From Candidatus Omnitrophota bacterium (lineage in GTDB: Bacteria > Omnitrophota > Omnitrophia > Omnitrophales > Aquincolibacteriaceae), in contig JACKFM010000001.1 in assembly GCA_020632475.1 (NCBI GenBank), positions 186,001-250,000 on the forward strand: a DNA stretch of 64,000 bases, written 5' to 3'. The position numbers and the translations under genes are program-made. Every line of letters begins with the position of its first letter. Position 1 is the stretch's first letter. Below are positions 45,996 to 53,989 of this stretch, in pieces. The notes under the pieces were generated by a model. The model saw nothing but the letters and a program-made list of their open reading frames with translations, was not told the origin of the DNA and ran no database searches.

Positions 45996-46118
45996 GAAAA
46001 AGAAAATATTGTTACGAAACGCGCCAATCGCTTAGGAGCTTCCTCGCCTGCAAGGCGAGGTGATCTCCTTCGCTTATAGACGGCGCCCATTGTTTCTAGA
46101 CAATATTTTTCTTTTTCA
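45996..46118. repeat. MITE-like palindromic element, family A copy 4
   Basis: Near-perfect terminal inverted repeats TGAAAAAGAAAATATTGT and ACAATATTTTTCTTTTTCA, 17 bp. The interior holds GAAACGCGCCAATCGC, shared in reverse with 27062-27297, and the stem CCTCGCC/GGCGAGG. The rest of the 45819-46256 gap shows no gene. Confidence 0.78.
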
Positions 46119-46256
46119 AACACACAAAGACTTATGTTTTATTATCGAGTACTGCGGTGCGGAGGTCTATTAGGCTTCTGCCAGTATAAAATCGCAAATC
46201 TTTTCTCTCCGAAATGAAACCTGCGATTTTCCCTTCAACTCAAAAGGGAGGATCGT

Positions 46257-46952
46257 ATGGAAACACTTCAGAAACACATTCCTATTCATCAATGGCCTGA
46301 GGCCGAAAAACCGCGTGAACGTCTGCGCCGGCTTGGGGCCTCGCAGCTGACCGATGCAGAACTTCTGGCCATTCTTCTGCGTAGCGGAACCGTGGGCAAG
46401 GATGCCGTGCATTTGGCCCGTGAAATGCTGGCGCGTTTTGGCGGAATCAGAAGTTTGCTTAATGCCGGAGTCCGTGATCTGGAATGTTTTTCAGGCTTGG
46501 GAGCGGCCAAGATCGCGACGCTTTTAGCCGTCAATGAATTGGCCCGGCGCGGGCAGCGCGAAGGTCTTCTGAAGAAAAATGCACTCTGTGATCCGGGCGC
46601 GGTGATGGAGTATCTTTACACCGCATTAAGTGAGCGAAAGAAAGAAGTCTTTAAGGTCATTTATTTAGATAAGGCAAATTGCATTCTGGATGAAAGAGAT
46701 TTATTCCATGGAACTGTCGATGCGGCCATGGTTCATCCGCGTGAGGTGATTCACTCAGCCCTTGAATCCCATGCCTCGGCTCTTATCCTCGTTCATAATC
46801 ATCCTTCGGGCCGCACCGAACCGAGCCGTGAGGACAGGGAGTTGACCGTGCAGCTTAAAAAAGCCTGCGAGGCTGTGGGGATTCAAGTGCTGGATCATTT
46901 AATTATTGGACAGCATAAGTATTACAGCTTCAGGGAGCATGGGCTTCTATAA
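46257..46952 (+). CDS. radC: RadC family protein (JAB/MPN domain)
   Basis: A 231-aa protein with an N-terminal helix-hairpin-helix-like UPF0758 domain (about 15-90, RERLRRLGASQLTDAELLAILLRSG, and FSGLGAAKIATLLAVNELARR) and a C-terminal JAMM metal site EVIHSALESHASALILVHNHPSGRTEPSREDRE. Function is not settled; the old link with DNA repair is disputed. AAGGGAGG precedes the ATG. Confidence 0.95.
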   Translation: METLQKHIPIHQWPEAEKPRERLRRLGASQLTDAELLAILLRSGTVGKDAVHLAREMLARFGGIRSLLNAGVRDLECFSGLGAAKIATLLAVNELARRGQREGLLKKNALCDPGAVMEYLYTALSERKKEVFKVIYLDKANCILDERDLFHGTVDAAMVHPREVIHSALESHASALILVHNHPSGRTEPSREDRELTVQLKKACEAVGIQVLDHLIIGQHKYYSFREHGLL

Positions 46953-46963
46953 GGATGCAGAAT

Positions 46964-47018
46964 GTCGATAGTCCATAGTGCATTGTCGATAGATTCGTAA
47001 TTGCTGTGGACTATTGAC
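46964..47018. terminator. Convergent hairpin between radC and a receiver gene
   Basis: GTCGATAGTCCATAG (46964-46978) pairs with CTGTGGACTATTGAC (47004-47018), 13 of 15 positions. It lies between two convergent genes, where a two-way terminator is expected. Further GTCGATAG and GTCGAC words lie next to it. Confidence 0.5.
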
Positions 47019-47042
47019 CGTCGACTGTGGGCTGAAATTTTC

Positions 47043-47414
47043 TTAGCGAAGATGTTTTTGAATACATTCGAGAATTTCCTGCAGGGTTGCCGGTTTGGCG
47101 ATAAAGGGATAGCCGCCGATATACCCGCCTGCGGCTTGAACCTCTTCATCAAGAACTTCACCGGTGAGAAAGATGATAGGAATCTCGGCGGTTGCAGGAT
47201 TTTCTTTGAGTTGTGCCGCCAGTTCCGGGCCGCTGACTTGGGGCATATTAATATCCAGAAGGATTAAATCGGGACGGGCCTGGCAGGCGGTTTCGTAGCC
47301 CCTGGCGCCACGGTTTTCAATGACGGTTTCATACGAGGCTTCTTCCAGAGTACTAGCAATCATTTCTGAAAGCCTCTTGTCGTCATCAATTAGAAGGATC
47401 TTTTTTGGCTGCAT
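47043..47414 (-). CDS. Single-domain response regulator
   Basis: A 123-aa CheY-like receiver: LIDDDKR, the phospho-acceptor in LILLDINMPQVSG, the Thr switch IIFLTGE and the Lys in PFIAKPATL. No output domain and no neighbouring kinase. AAAAGGGGG lies before the ATG at 47414. A role in a phosphorelay or in motility-like signalling cannot be assigned. Confidence 0.9.
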   Translation of the reverse strand: MQPKKILLIDDDKRLSEMIASTLEEASYETVIENRGARGYETACQARPDLILLDINMPQVSGPELAAQLKENPATAEIPIIFLTGEVLDEEVQAAGGYIGGYPFIAKPATLQEILECIQKHLR

Positions 47415-47503
47415 AGAGATACCCCCTTTTAGGGTTGATGTGAAATCACAAAATGCCGATAAAGTTGTACGTAGTATAATGATTGTCTATACAGAAGCAA
47501 AGG

Positions 47504-47645
47504 CCCTGACAAAAAGCGTCAGGGTTAAGAGCCTCTCACCCCTGACAATAAACGTCAGGGATAAGACACTCTAATCAATCAAAAAACGCTCGATAAGAGC
47601 CTCTAAGTAAATAAAAACATTTGCCAAGAGGCTCTAAAGGAGGGC
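47504..47645 (+). promoter_or_regulatory. Structured leader of the DoxX-like gene
   Basis: Two tandem identical hairpins CCCTGAC/GTCAGGG (47504-47524 and 47540-47560), each with a 7-nt loop. The word AGAGCCTCT occurs twice (47528-47536 and 47596-47604), and either can pair with AGAGGCTCT at 47637-47645, which touches the AAAGGAGGG ribosome site. This arrangement would allow competing folds; regulation is inferred. Confidence 0.5.
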
Positions 47646-47648
47646 TCT

Positions 47649-48083
47649 ATGGAAACAGAAAAAAATTGTGCGCGTTGTGCGGCATCAGTCCTTCTCAGGC
47701 TTGCCATGGCGTCGTTGTTTGCCCTGGCGGCAATCGGTAAATTTCAAAACGGTCTGGACTCTGTGGTGACCAGTTTTCAGGGAATGTTTAAAGACACACT
47801 ACTGCCAGCCTGGTTTGTGACGTTTTATGCACGTTTGATTCCCTGGATTGAACTTTTGATCCCGGTTTGGCTCATTACCGGCTTTCGCCTAAAGCAGGGA
47901 TGGTTTTTTACGGGGCTCGTCATGGTTTCTCTTTCGGCCGGTGTTCTAATGACCAAACAATATGCGCTGGCGGCGAATAATTATTTTTATGTTTTGATGT
48001 GCTGTGCGGGACTTTATTTCAGCGACTATGACCGCGTATATATCGGCCGATGCTGTAAAAATAAATCCCATTGTGCAACTTAA
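47649..48083 (+). CDS. DoxX/MauE-like membrane protein
   Basis: A 144-aa protein with four hydrophobic helices and an early Cys pair (CARCAAS). The segment LLRLAMASLFALAAIGKFQNGLDSV is typical of the DoxX superfamily, and LIPWIELLIPVWLITGFRLKQGWF continues it. Cys-rich ends (CCKNKSHCAT) might bind metal or form disulfides. AAAGGAGGG precedes the ATG. The function is not known; DoxX/MauE relatives act with thiol or redox proteins. Confidence 0.8.
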   Translation: METEKNCARCAASVLLRLAMASLFALAAIGKFQNGLDSVVTSFQGMFKDTLLPAWFVTFYARLIPWIELLIPVWLITGFRLKQGWFFTGLVMVSLSAGVLMTKQYALAANNYFYVLMCCAGLYFSDYDRVYIGRCCKNKSHCAT

Positions 48084-48104
48084 GAAACATAACGGAGTGT
48101 GTTA

Positions 48105-48581
48105 ATGATGCATCTTTATTTGGTCAGACATGGCGAGGCTGAACGTATTGAGCATGACTTTAAGCGTCCGTTGACGGCGGCCGGAAAAAAAGATGTCTAT
48201 AAAGTGGGAGTCTTTTTGAAAGATAAAAAAGTCAGCCCATGGGTGATTTGGCACAGTCCTAAAACAAGAGCCCATGAAACGGCTCAGATTCTTTCTGAGG
48301 AGTTAAACATCGAAGAAAGACTTGAGATGTATGAGAAAGTCGTCCCGGACGCCCCTGTGCAACCCGTCATTGAGCGCATCGAAATTTGGCATTATGAGAA
48401 TCCGGGGGCTTCTCTGATGATTGTCAGTCACTTGCCTTTTTTGCCCGGCTTATGTGAAGTTCTTCTGGGGCCGGATAAGTGCAATCGAATTAATTTTGAA
48501 ACCGGGGGAGTTAATTGTTTGCGTAAAGACGAAAGCGGCGCCTGGCAATTCGAATGGGCCGTTTCACCGTATACGTTATAA
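48105..48581 (+). CDS. sixA: SixA-like phosphohistidine phosphatase
   Basis: A 158-aa histidine phosphatase. The motif LYLVRHGEAERI has the catalytic RHG, SPKTRAHETAQIL the second Arg, and VSHLPFLPGL the second His. SixA dephosphorylates histidine-phosphotransfer domains, so it could act on the two-component proteins nearby, although no HPt domain is seen in the window. ACGGAGTG supports the ATG at 48105 or 48108. The gene lies 21 nt after the DoxX-like gene. Confidence 0.85.
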   Translation: MMHLYLVRHGEAERIEHDFKRPLTAAGKKDVYKVGVFLKDKKVSPWVIWHSPKTRAHETAQILSEELNIEERLEMYEKVVPDAPVQPVIERIEIWHYENPGASLMIVSHLPFLPGLCEVLLGPDKCNRINFETGGVNCLRKDESGAWQFEWAVSPYTL

Positions 48582-48723
48582 ACTCAACCAGGGACAGGTG
48601 TCCCTGAAGTGTTTTTAGCGCATTGGCTGTAAGCACCTTATTTGACAAGCCAGAAAGCCGATGTTAGTATCCTTTTTTGCCATCTTTAGGGATGTTGTTA
48701 AGATCATATAGAGAAAGGTTTGT

Positions 48724-49011
48724 ATGTCATTTGAAATTGAAAAAATCGCTCAGCTTGCCAGGATTAAGCTCAGTGAAGAAGAAACGCAGAAGCTCGGTTC
48801 CGATTTAAATGCTATTTTGCAGTATATCGAACAGCTCGGCCGGATTCCCACAGACGGCGTCGAGCCGACCAGCCACGTTTTTAATCTGGAAAACGTTTTT
48901 CGCAAAGATGAAGTAAAACCCGTCAACGTCCGTGACAAAGCACTTGAACACGCTCCTTTGCGCGAAAGTTTCTTTTTTAAAGTCCCCAAAGTCGTGGATA
49001 AAGAAAGTTAA
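48724..49011 (+). CDS. gatC: GatC, glutamyl/aspartyl-tRNA amidotransferase subunit C
   Basis: The small subunit that ties GatA to GatB in the enzyme converting misacylated Glu-tRNA-Gln and Asp-tRNA-Asn. The 95-aa sequence has the typical IAQLARIKLSEEETQKLGSDLNAILQYIEQL and VEPTSHV. GAAAGG precedes the ATG. It opens the gatCAB operon, 6 nt before gatA. A tRNA-Gln gene is also in the window. Confidence 0.96.
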   Translation: MSFEIEKIAQLARIKLSEEETQKLGSDLNAILQYIEQLGRIPTDGVEPTSHVFNLENVFRKDEVKPVNVRDKALEHAPLRESFFFKVPKVVDKES

Positions 49012-49017
49012 TCTGAT

Positions 49018-50460
49018 ATGACCGATGATTTATATAAGTTGACCCTGACCGAGGCTGTCCGTTTTGCCGGTGAAAACAGTGCAGCTCCTTTGCTGGATGC
49101 TTTGCGAGACCGTGTTGCGGCTGTGAATCCGAAAATTAATGCAATTTTGCGTTTTGATCCTAAACGGGTCATTCAGGCCGATCCGCGTGAAACGGTTAGC
49201 ACCGGGCTAAACGGTGTGCCTGTGGCCATTAAGGATAATATCTGCATTGATGGTGTAGAAACCACTTGTGCCTCCAAAATTTTAAAGGGACATATTCCGC
49301 CTTATCACGCGGCCGTGATTCAAAAAATTTTAGCGTCCGGTGGAACTTTGTTCGGACAATGCAATATGGATGAATTTGCTTTTGGATCTTCTTCGGAAAC
49401 ATCCGCTTATGGTCTTGTGCGTAATCCCTGGAATACCGAATGCGTGCCCGGAGGGTCAAGCGGGGGTTCTGCTGCGGCAGTGGCTTCGGATATGGCTTTT
49501 GCGGCTCTGGGAAGTGATACGGGCGGCTCAATCCGCCAGCCGGCCGCTTTTTGCGGGGTGGTGGGGCTTAAACCGACTTACGGCCGTGTTTCGCGTTACG
49601 GACTCATTGCCTTTGGATCAAGTTTTGATCAAATCGGACCTCTGACAAAAAACGTTGAGGATGCCGCGCTTCTGATGAATGTCATTGCCGGACATGATCC
49701 GATGGATTCCACGTCCGTGAATGTTCCCGTTCCCGATTATGTCAAAGGGCTTAAGCGTGATGTCAAGGGGTTGCGCATCGGATTGCCCGAAGAATTTTTC
49801 ATCGAAGGTCTTGATGGTGAGATTGAAAAAAGTGTACGTCAGGCTGCCGAGACTCTGAAACGATTGGGAGCTGAAATCAAAACCATTCAATTGCCGCATA
49901 CCCCTCAATCGGTTGCCGTCTATTACATTGTTGCCGTGGCCGAAGCGAGTTCCAATCTGGGCCGTTTTGACGGTGTCCGCTATGGATTTCGCGCTGATAC
50001 CCGGGATTTAAAGGACATGTATCTTCAAACCCGTGAACAGGGATTTGGCGCCGAGGCCAAACGCCGTATTCTGCTTGGTACCTTCGTGCTTTCTTCGGGC
50101 TACTATGATGCCTATTATTTGAAAGGACAGAAGGTGAGAACGCTGATCCGTCATGATTTTGCCAAGGCCTTTGAAGAAGTGGACTTGATTTTGTCTCCGA
50201 CCGCCCCCACGGCCGCTTTTAAGATCGGTGAAAAAACCGATCCGCTTTCAATGTATTTGTCCGATATTTTTACCATCCCCGCAAACCTTGCCGGTGTTCC
50301 GGCTATTTCACTGCCTTGCGGGGTGACCTCGGAAGGACTTCCGATCGGGTTACAGCTGATGGGGCGTCACTTTGAAGAAGAAACTCTTTTGCGGGCGGCC
50401 TATACTTTTGAAAAAGAAATCCAACTTAAACAAAAACCTCAAGTGGTCAGCGCAGGTTAA
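49018..50460 (+). CDS. gatA: GatA, glutamyl/aspartyl-tRNA amidotransferase subunit A
   Basis: The amidase that frees ammonia from glutamine. The 480-aa sequence has the Ser-cisSer-Lys triad: Lys in VAIKDNICIDG (about 73), Ser in GGSSGGSAAAVA and the nucleophile Ser in GSDTGGSIRQPAAFCG. Further family blocks are KPTYGRVSRYGLIAFGSSFDQIG and PTAPTAAFKIGE. The stop is followed 5 nt later by gatB. Confidence 0.97.
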   Translation: MTDDLYKLTLTEAVRFAGENSAAPLLDALRDRVAAVNPKINAILRFDPKRVIQADPRETVSTGLNGVPVAIKDNICIDGVETTCASKILKGHIPPYHAAVIQKILASGGTLFGQCNMDEFAFGSSSETSAYGLVRNPWNTECVPGGSSGGSAAAVASDMAFAALGSDTGGSIRQPAAFCGVVGLKPTYGRVSRYGLIAFGSSFDQIGPLTKNVEDAALLMNVIAGHDPMDSTSVNVPVPDYVKGLKRDVKGLRIGLPEEFFIEGLDGEIEKSVRQAAETLKRLGAEIKTIQLPHTPQSVAVYYIVAVAEASSNLGRFDGVRYGFRADTRDLKDMYLQTREQGFGAEAKRRILLGTFVLSSGYYDAYYLKGQKVRTLIRHDFAKAFEEVDLILSPTAPTAAFKIGEKTDPLSMYLSDIFTIPANLAGVPAISLPCGVTSEGLPIGLQLMGRHFEEETLLRAAYTFEKEIQLKQKPQVVSAG

Positions 50461-50465
50461 TTTTT

Positions 50466-51914
50466 ATGAATCAGAAATATGAAGCGGTTATCGGCCTTGA
50501 GGTTCACGTTCAACTGGCCACGCAATCCAAACTTTTTTCAGGCGCGCCGACTCATTTCGGAGCCGAACCCAACAGCAACACGACACCGATTTGCATGGGG
50601 TGGCCGGGCACGCTGCCTGTGCTCAATGAAGCGGCGCTTAAGCTGGCGATCAAGGCAGGGCTTGCCTTGAATTGCAGGATTGCAGAACGTCTTAAATTTG
50701 ACCGGAAACATTATTTTTATCCCGACTTGCCCAAGGCTTACCAGATTTCGCAGTACGACATGCCTGTCAACGGAAAGGGGAGTCTGACGATTGAGCTTGA
50801 AGACGAGCAGGGTGGTTTACAAATTCGTGAGATTGGTATTACGCGTGCGCATTTAGAGGAAGATGCCGGCAAATTGCTGCATGAGGGGATCAAGGACGGC
50901 AGTCTGGTGGATTATAACCGTGCCGGCATGCCGCTGCTTGAAATTGTCTCAGAGCCCGATATTCGTACGCCGGCCGAGGCCTATGCCTACCTGACTGCGC
51001 TCAAAGCCATTCTACAGTATCTTGAAGTCAGTGATTGTAATATGGAAGAAGGCAGCCTGCGCTGTGATGCGAATGTCTCTGTCCGCCTTATCGGCGAAAC
51101 CAAATTCGGGACCAAGACCGAAATTAAAAATTTGAATTCTTTTAAGGCTGTGCAAAAAGCGATTCAATATGAAATTGACCGTCAGATTGAAATTGTTGAA
51201 GGCGGCGATAGAGTCGTGCAGGAAACGCGTCTTTGGAATGATGTCAAGTCGCAGACTTTTGCCATGCGCTCCAAAGAAGAGGCTCATGACTACCGTTATT
51301 TCCCGGATCCCGATCTTGTGCCTTTTACGATTGACCGTGAAACGGTTGAGGAGATTCAAAAAAGTATTCCCGAACTACCGGCCGCGAGGACTCAGCGTTT
51401 TATGAAAGAATGCGGTTTGTCGCGTTATGATGCCTCGGTTTTGGTCGGCGATAAAAAATTGGGGGATTACTTTGAAGCGGTGATTGCTACGGGTGCGGAT
51501 TCAAAATTGGCCAGTAACTGGATACAGTCTGAACTCTTGGCAATTTTGAACGAACGTAAGATTCCAATTGAAAACTCACCGGTCGGCGCCGATGCCCTGG
51601 CCGGATTGATTTCATTGATTCAAAAGAATACGATCAGCGGCAAGATTGCTAAAGATGTGCTGCCGATGATGTTTGAAACCGGCAAGACCGCCGAAGTCAT
51701 TGTCAAAGAAAAAGGCCTGGTCCAGGTGACTGACACGAAGCTTATCGAAGAAGTGGCGGATCGCGTACTTGCTGCCAATCCTAAAGTGGTTGCCGATTTC
51801 CGGGCCGGAAAGGGCCAGGCCGTAGGTTTTTTAGTCGGCCAAGTCATGAAGGAAACCAAAGGTAAGGCGAATCCTAAAATCGTCAATGAAATCCTCACTC
51901 AAAAATTAAGTTAA
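50466..51914 (+). CDS. gatB: GatB, glutamyl/aspartyl-tRNA amidotransferase subunit B
   Basis: It binds the misacylated tRNA and activates the acyl group with ATP. The 482-aa sequence has YEAVIGLEVHVQL, KHYFYPDLPKAYQISQYD, REIGITRAHLEEDAGKL, DYNRAGMPLLEIVSEPDIRT and the C-terminal YqeY-like tRNA-binding domain ending in VGQVMKETKGKANPKIVNEIL. Together with gatC and gatA it shows that the organism makes Gln-tRNA and/or Asn-tRNA indirectly. Confidence 0.97.
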   Translation: MNQKYEAVIGLEVHVQLATQSKLFSGAPTHFGAEPNSNTTPICMGWPGTLPVLNEAALKLAIKAGLALNCRIAERLKFDRKHYFYPDLPKAYQISQYDMPVNGKGSLTIELEDEQGGLQIREIGITRAHLEEDAGKLLHEGIKDGSLVDYNRAGMPLLEIVSEPDIRTPAEAYAYLTALKAILQYLEVSDCNMEEGSLRCDANVSVRLIGETKFGTKTEIKNLNSFKAVQKAIQYEIDRQIEIVEGGDRVVQETRLWNDVKSQTFAMRSKEEAHDYRYFPDPDLVPFTIDRETVEEIQKSIPELPAARTQRFMKECGLSRYDASVLVGDKKLGDYFEAVIATGADSKLASNWIQSELLAILNERKIPIENSPVGADALAGLISLIQKNTISGKIAKDVLPMMFETGKTAEVIVKEKGLVQVTDTKLIEEVADRVLAANPKVVADFRAGKGQAVGFLVGQVMKETKGKANPKIVNEILTQKLS

Positions 51915-51958
51915 AGCGTTAAAGAGACTCATCACGCTTCTCGCTTAACGCTGAAGAG
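51914..51958. terminator. Small inverted repeat between gatB and tsaD
   Basis: AGCGTTAA (51915-51922) and TTAACGCT (near 51945-51952), an 8-bp stem with a loop of about 22 nt, belonging to the AGCGTTAAGCG word family. Weak as a terminator because no T run follows. Confidence 0.4.
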
Positions 51959-51960
51959 AT

Positions 51961-53013
51961 ATGCTTACACTCGGAATCGAAACCTCCTGCGACGAAACTT
52001 CCTGTGCGGTCATTGAGGGCACTCATTCCATCCGGTCCAATGTTGTTTCTTCAAGCCTTTTCAGGCATCAGCCTTTTGGGGGTGTCGTGCCTGAGATCGC
52101 ATCCCGCCATTGCCTTGAACAAATTGATGTTGTTTTTAAAGAAGCCCTGCGTCAGGCCGCGATCAAACCTGAGGATATTGATTTGATTGCCGTGACCGAA
52201 GGCCCGGGATTGATGGGTTCATTATTGGTTGGGGTGAGCTTTGCTAAAGGGTTAAGTTATGAGCTCGGTGTGCCGCTTGTCGGCGTGAATCATCTTGAAG
52301 CGCACCTTGTTGCCAATTTTTTAAATGCGGGAAAAGATCAAAAGCCGCAACGTATGCCGCAACAATTTATCGGTCTGCTTGTTTCCGGCGGACATACGAT
52401 GATTACCTATCACCAGCGTGGACGCGTCACCATTCTCGGGGAAACGGTCGATGATGCCGTGGGCGAAGCCTATGATAAGGTGGCCAAGATTCTGAATTTG
52501 GGATATCCGGGAGGCCCGGTCATTGACCGTTTGGCACGCGAGGGAAATCCCGATGCAATCCGGTTTACCAAACCCAAACAAAAGAGGCGTTTTGATTTCA
52601 GTTTCAGCGGTGTGAAGACAGCCGTCCTTTATTATGTCCAGAATCAACGCAGACAACCGGACTGGAACGAAGAACGTGAAAAACAGCTGCAGAAAGATCT
52701 TGCGGCAAGTTTTCAGAAAGCGGCCGTCAGCTGGCTGGTCGATAAAACTCTCGATGCGGCCGTTTATAAAAAAGTAAAAACCGTTATTGTCGGCGGCGGT
52801 GTCAGTGCCAATTCGCATTTACGTCAATCGTTAACGGAAACAGCCGCTCATCAGGGGTTGAAAGTTTCTTTTCCGACGATGGCCCTTGCCGGAGACAATG
52901 CCGCGATGATTGCACGCCGCGGTGTGGAGCTTTACCGTAGCGGCAAGCGTGCTTCTTTGAAACTCACAGCCAATCCGAACCTTAAAATAAAGGCAAGACG
53001 TTTGAATCTGTAA
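51961..53013 (+). CDS. tsaD: TsaD, tRNA threonylcarbamoyladenosine transferase
   Basis: It attaches the threonylcarbamoyl group to A37 of ANN-reading tRNAs. The 350-aa ASKHA-fold protein has LGIETSCDETSCAVI, VTEGPGLMGSLLVG, the metal-binding HxxxH in NHLEAHL (about 110), VSGGHTM, GEAYDKVAKIL and the late VGGGVSANSHLR and ALAGDNAAMIA. It starts about 45 nt after gatB. Confidence 0.96.
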   Translation: MLTLGIETSCDETSCAVIEGTHSIRSNVVSSSLFRHQPFGGVVPEIASRHCLEQIDVVFKEALRQAAIKPEDIDLIAVTEGPGLMGSLLVGVSFAKGLSYELGVPLVGVNHLEAHLVANFLNAGKDQKPQRMPQQFIGLLVSGGHTMITYHQRGRVTILGETVDDAVGEAYDKVAKILNLGYPGGPVIDRLAREGNPDAIRFTKPKQKRRFDFSFSGVKTAVLYYVQNQRRQPDWNEEREKQLQKDLAASFQKAAVSWLVDKTLDAAVYKKVKTVIVGGGVSANSHLRQSLTETAAHQGLKVSFPTMALAGDNAAMIARRGVELYRSGKRASLKLTANPNLKIKARRLNL

Positions 53014-53069
53014 CTCTGCGCGAACCACACGGCGTTATTTTGTAAACTCTAAAAAAATCAGTTAAACTT

Positions 53070-53215
53070 TATAGAAGATGATGGCTTTGGTCTTTTAGCG
53101 GGTGACAATTTTGGTCGTTTCAAAATGAATCAGCCGCTTATCCCTAAAAACCGCTTGTCCTTTTTAGGGGTTCAAAGCCTATCAGCTTCTTACCCGTGGA
53201 ATTTTGATGGGTATA
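53070..53215 (-). repeat. Inverted, diverged copy of the 58.2-kb tandem repeat
   Basis: Read on the minus strand it begins TATACCC, continues GGGTAAGAAGCTGATAGGCT and ends AAAGCCATCATCTTCTATA, matching units at 58178-58388. The middle is longer and carries two further stems (CCTAAAAA/TTTTTAGG). The 53014-53252 gap has no gene. Confidence 0.65.
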
Positions 53216-53252
53216 AGAGAGCACTCAAAAAGCTCGGACCAGGGGGGGGATA

Positions 53253-53711
53253 ATGCCTGATTGGTTAATGCCTCAGGATTTGGAAATCGGTTTAAGGCTT
53301 GTGGCTGCCGCCTTATTGGGCGGGGTGATTGGCCTTGAACGCGAACGGCAGGGTAAAGAAGCCGGGGTACGGACTTATGCGCTTGTTTGTCTGGGTTCAG
53401 CCTTATTTATGATTGTTTCGGTGCAGATTTATGAAATGTATAAGATCGAGACACGTGCCATTGTTGATCCTTCCAGGATTGCCGCTCAGGTCGTGACCGG
53501 TATTGGTTTTTTGGGTGCCGGCGCGATTATTCGTTTTCCGCAAAAAATTAAAGGGCTGACTACGGCGGCGGGGATCTGGACTGCTTCGGGCATCGGTCTT
53601 GCAACAGGGTTGGGACTCTATAAACCCGCGATTTTTACTACCATCATTGCGTTAGTCGTTCTTACTGTTTTTTCCCACATTGACCGCTATTTCGGCGGAA
53701 CCGATCAATAA
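53253..53711 (+). CDS. MgtC/SapB family membrane protein
   Basis: A 152-aa integral membrane protein with four helices. The family core is clear: LLGGVIGLERERQGKEAGVRTYALVCLGSALFM and AAQVVTGIGFLGAGAIIRF, followed by GLTTAAGIWTASGIGLATGLGLY. MgtC-type proteins are linked to growth at low magnesium and control of ATP synthase. This short form lacks the C-terminal ACT-like domain. A G-rich ribosome site (AGGGGGGGGA) precedes the ATG. Confidence 0.92.
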   Translation: MPDWLMPQDLEIGLRLVAAALLGGVIGLERERQGKEAGVRTYALVCLGSALFMIVSVQIYEMYKIETRAIVDPSRIAAQVVTGIGFLGAGAIIRFPQKIKGLTTAAGIWTASGIGLATGLGLYKPAIFTTIIALVVLTVFSHIDRYFGGTDQ

Positions 53712-53801
53712 CCCTCGCGTATCGGTGATCTTTTTCACTTTAAAAAGCGCAATAAAGATATTCAGTGGATTTTGCGATTATGCCGATATTTTATTATTAG
53801 G

Positions 53802-53965
53802 GCCTGTGTGCCAATGTTAACAGAACCTAATGCGCTGTTAGTGCTGAAATAAGGGCTTGAATTTCAACATTGTTCGCGGCACTAGCACCGTCTGACATTT
53901 GATTTTATTGGTAGACGGTACAGTGCTGCGAACCCATAAAATTAATTGTCGCGCAGTACTAGGCA
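53802..53965. repeat. Intergenic repeat, family B copy 2
   Basis: Matches 15868-16047 in the words TTGAATTTCAACATTGTT, GCGAACCCAT and GTACTAGGCA. CAGCGC/GCGCTG-type and ACGGTACAGTGC stems give it internal structure. It fills the gap between mgtC-like and the glycan operon (53712-53989), whose only other content is the AAGGAGGAG ribosome site. Confidence 0.6.
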
Positions 53966-53989
53966 AAGTATGCCTTAAGGAGGAGTGGT

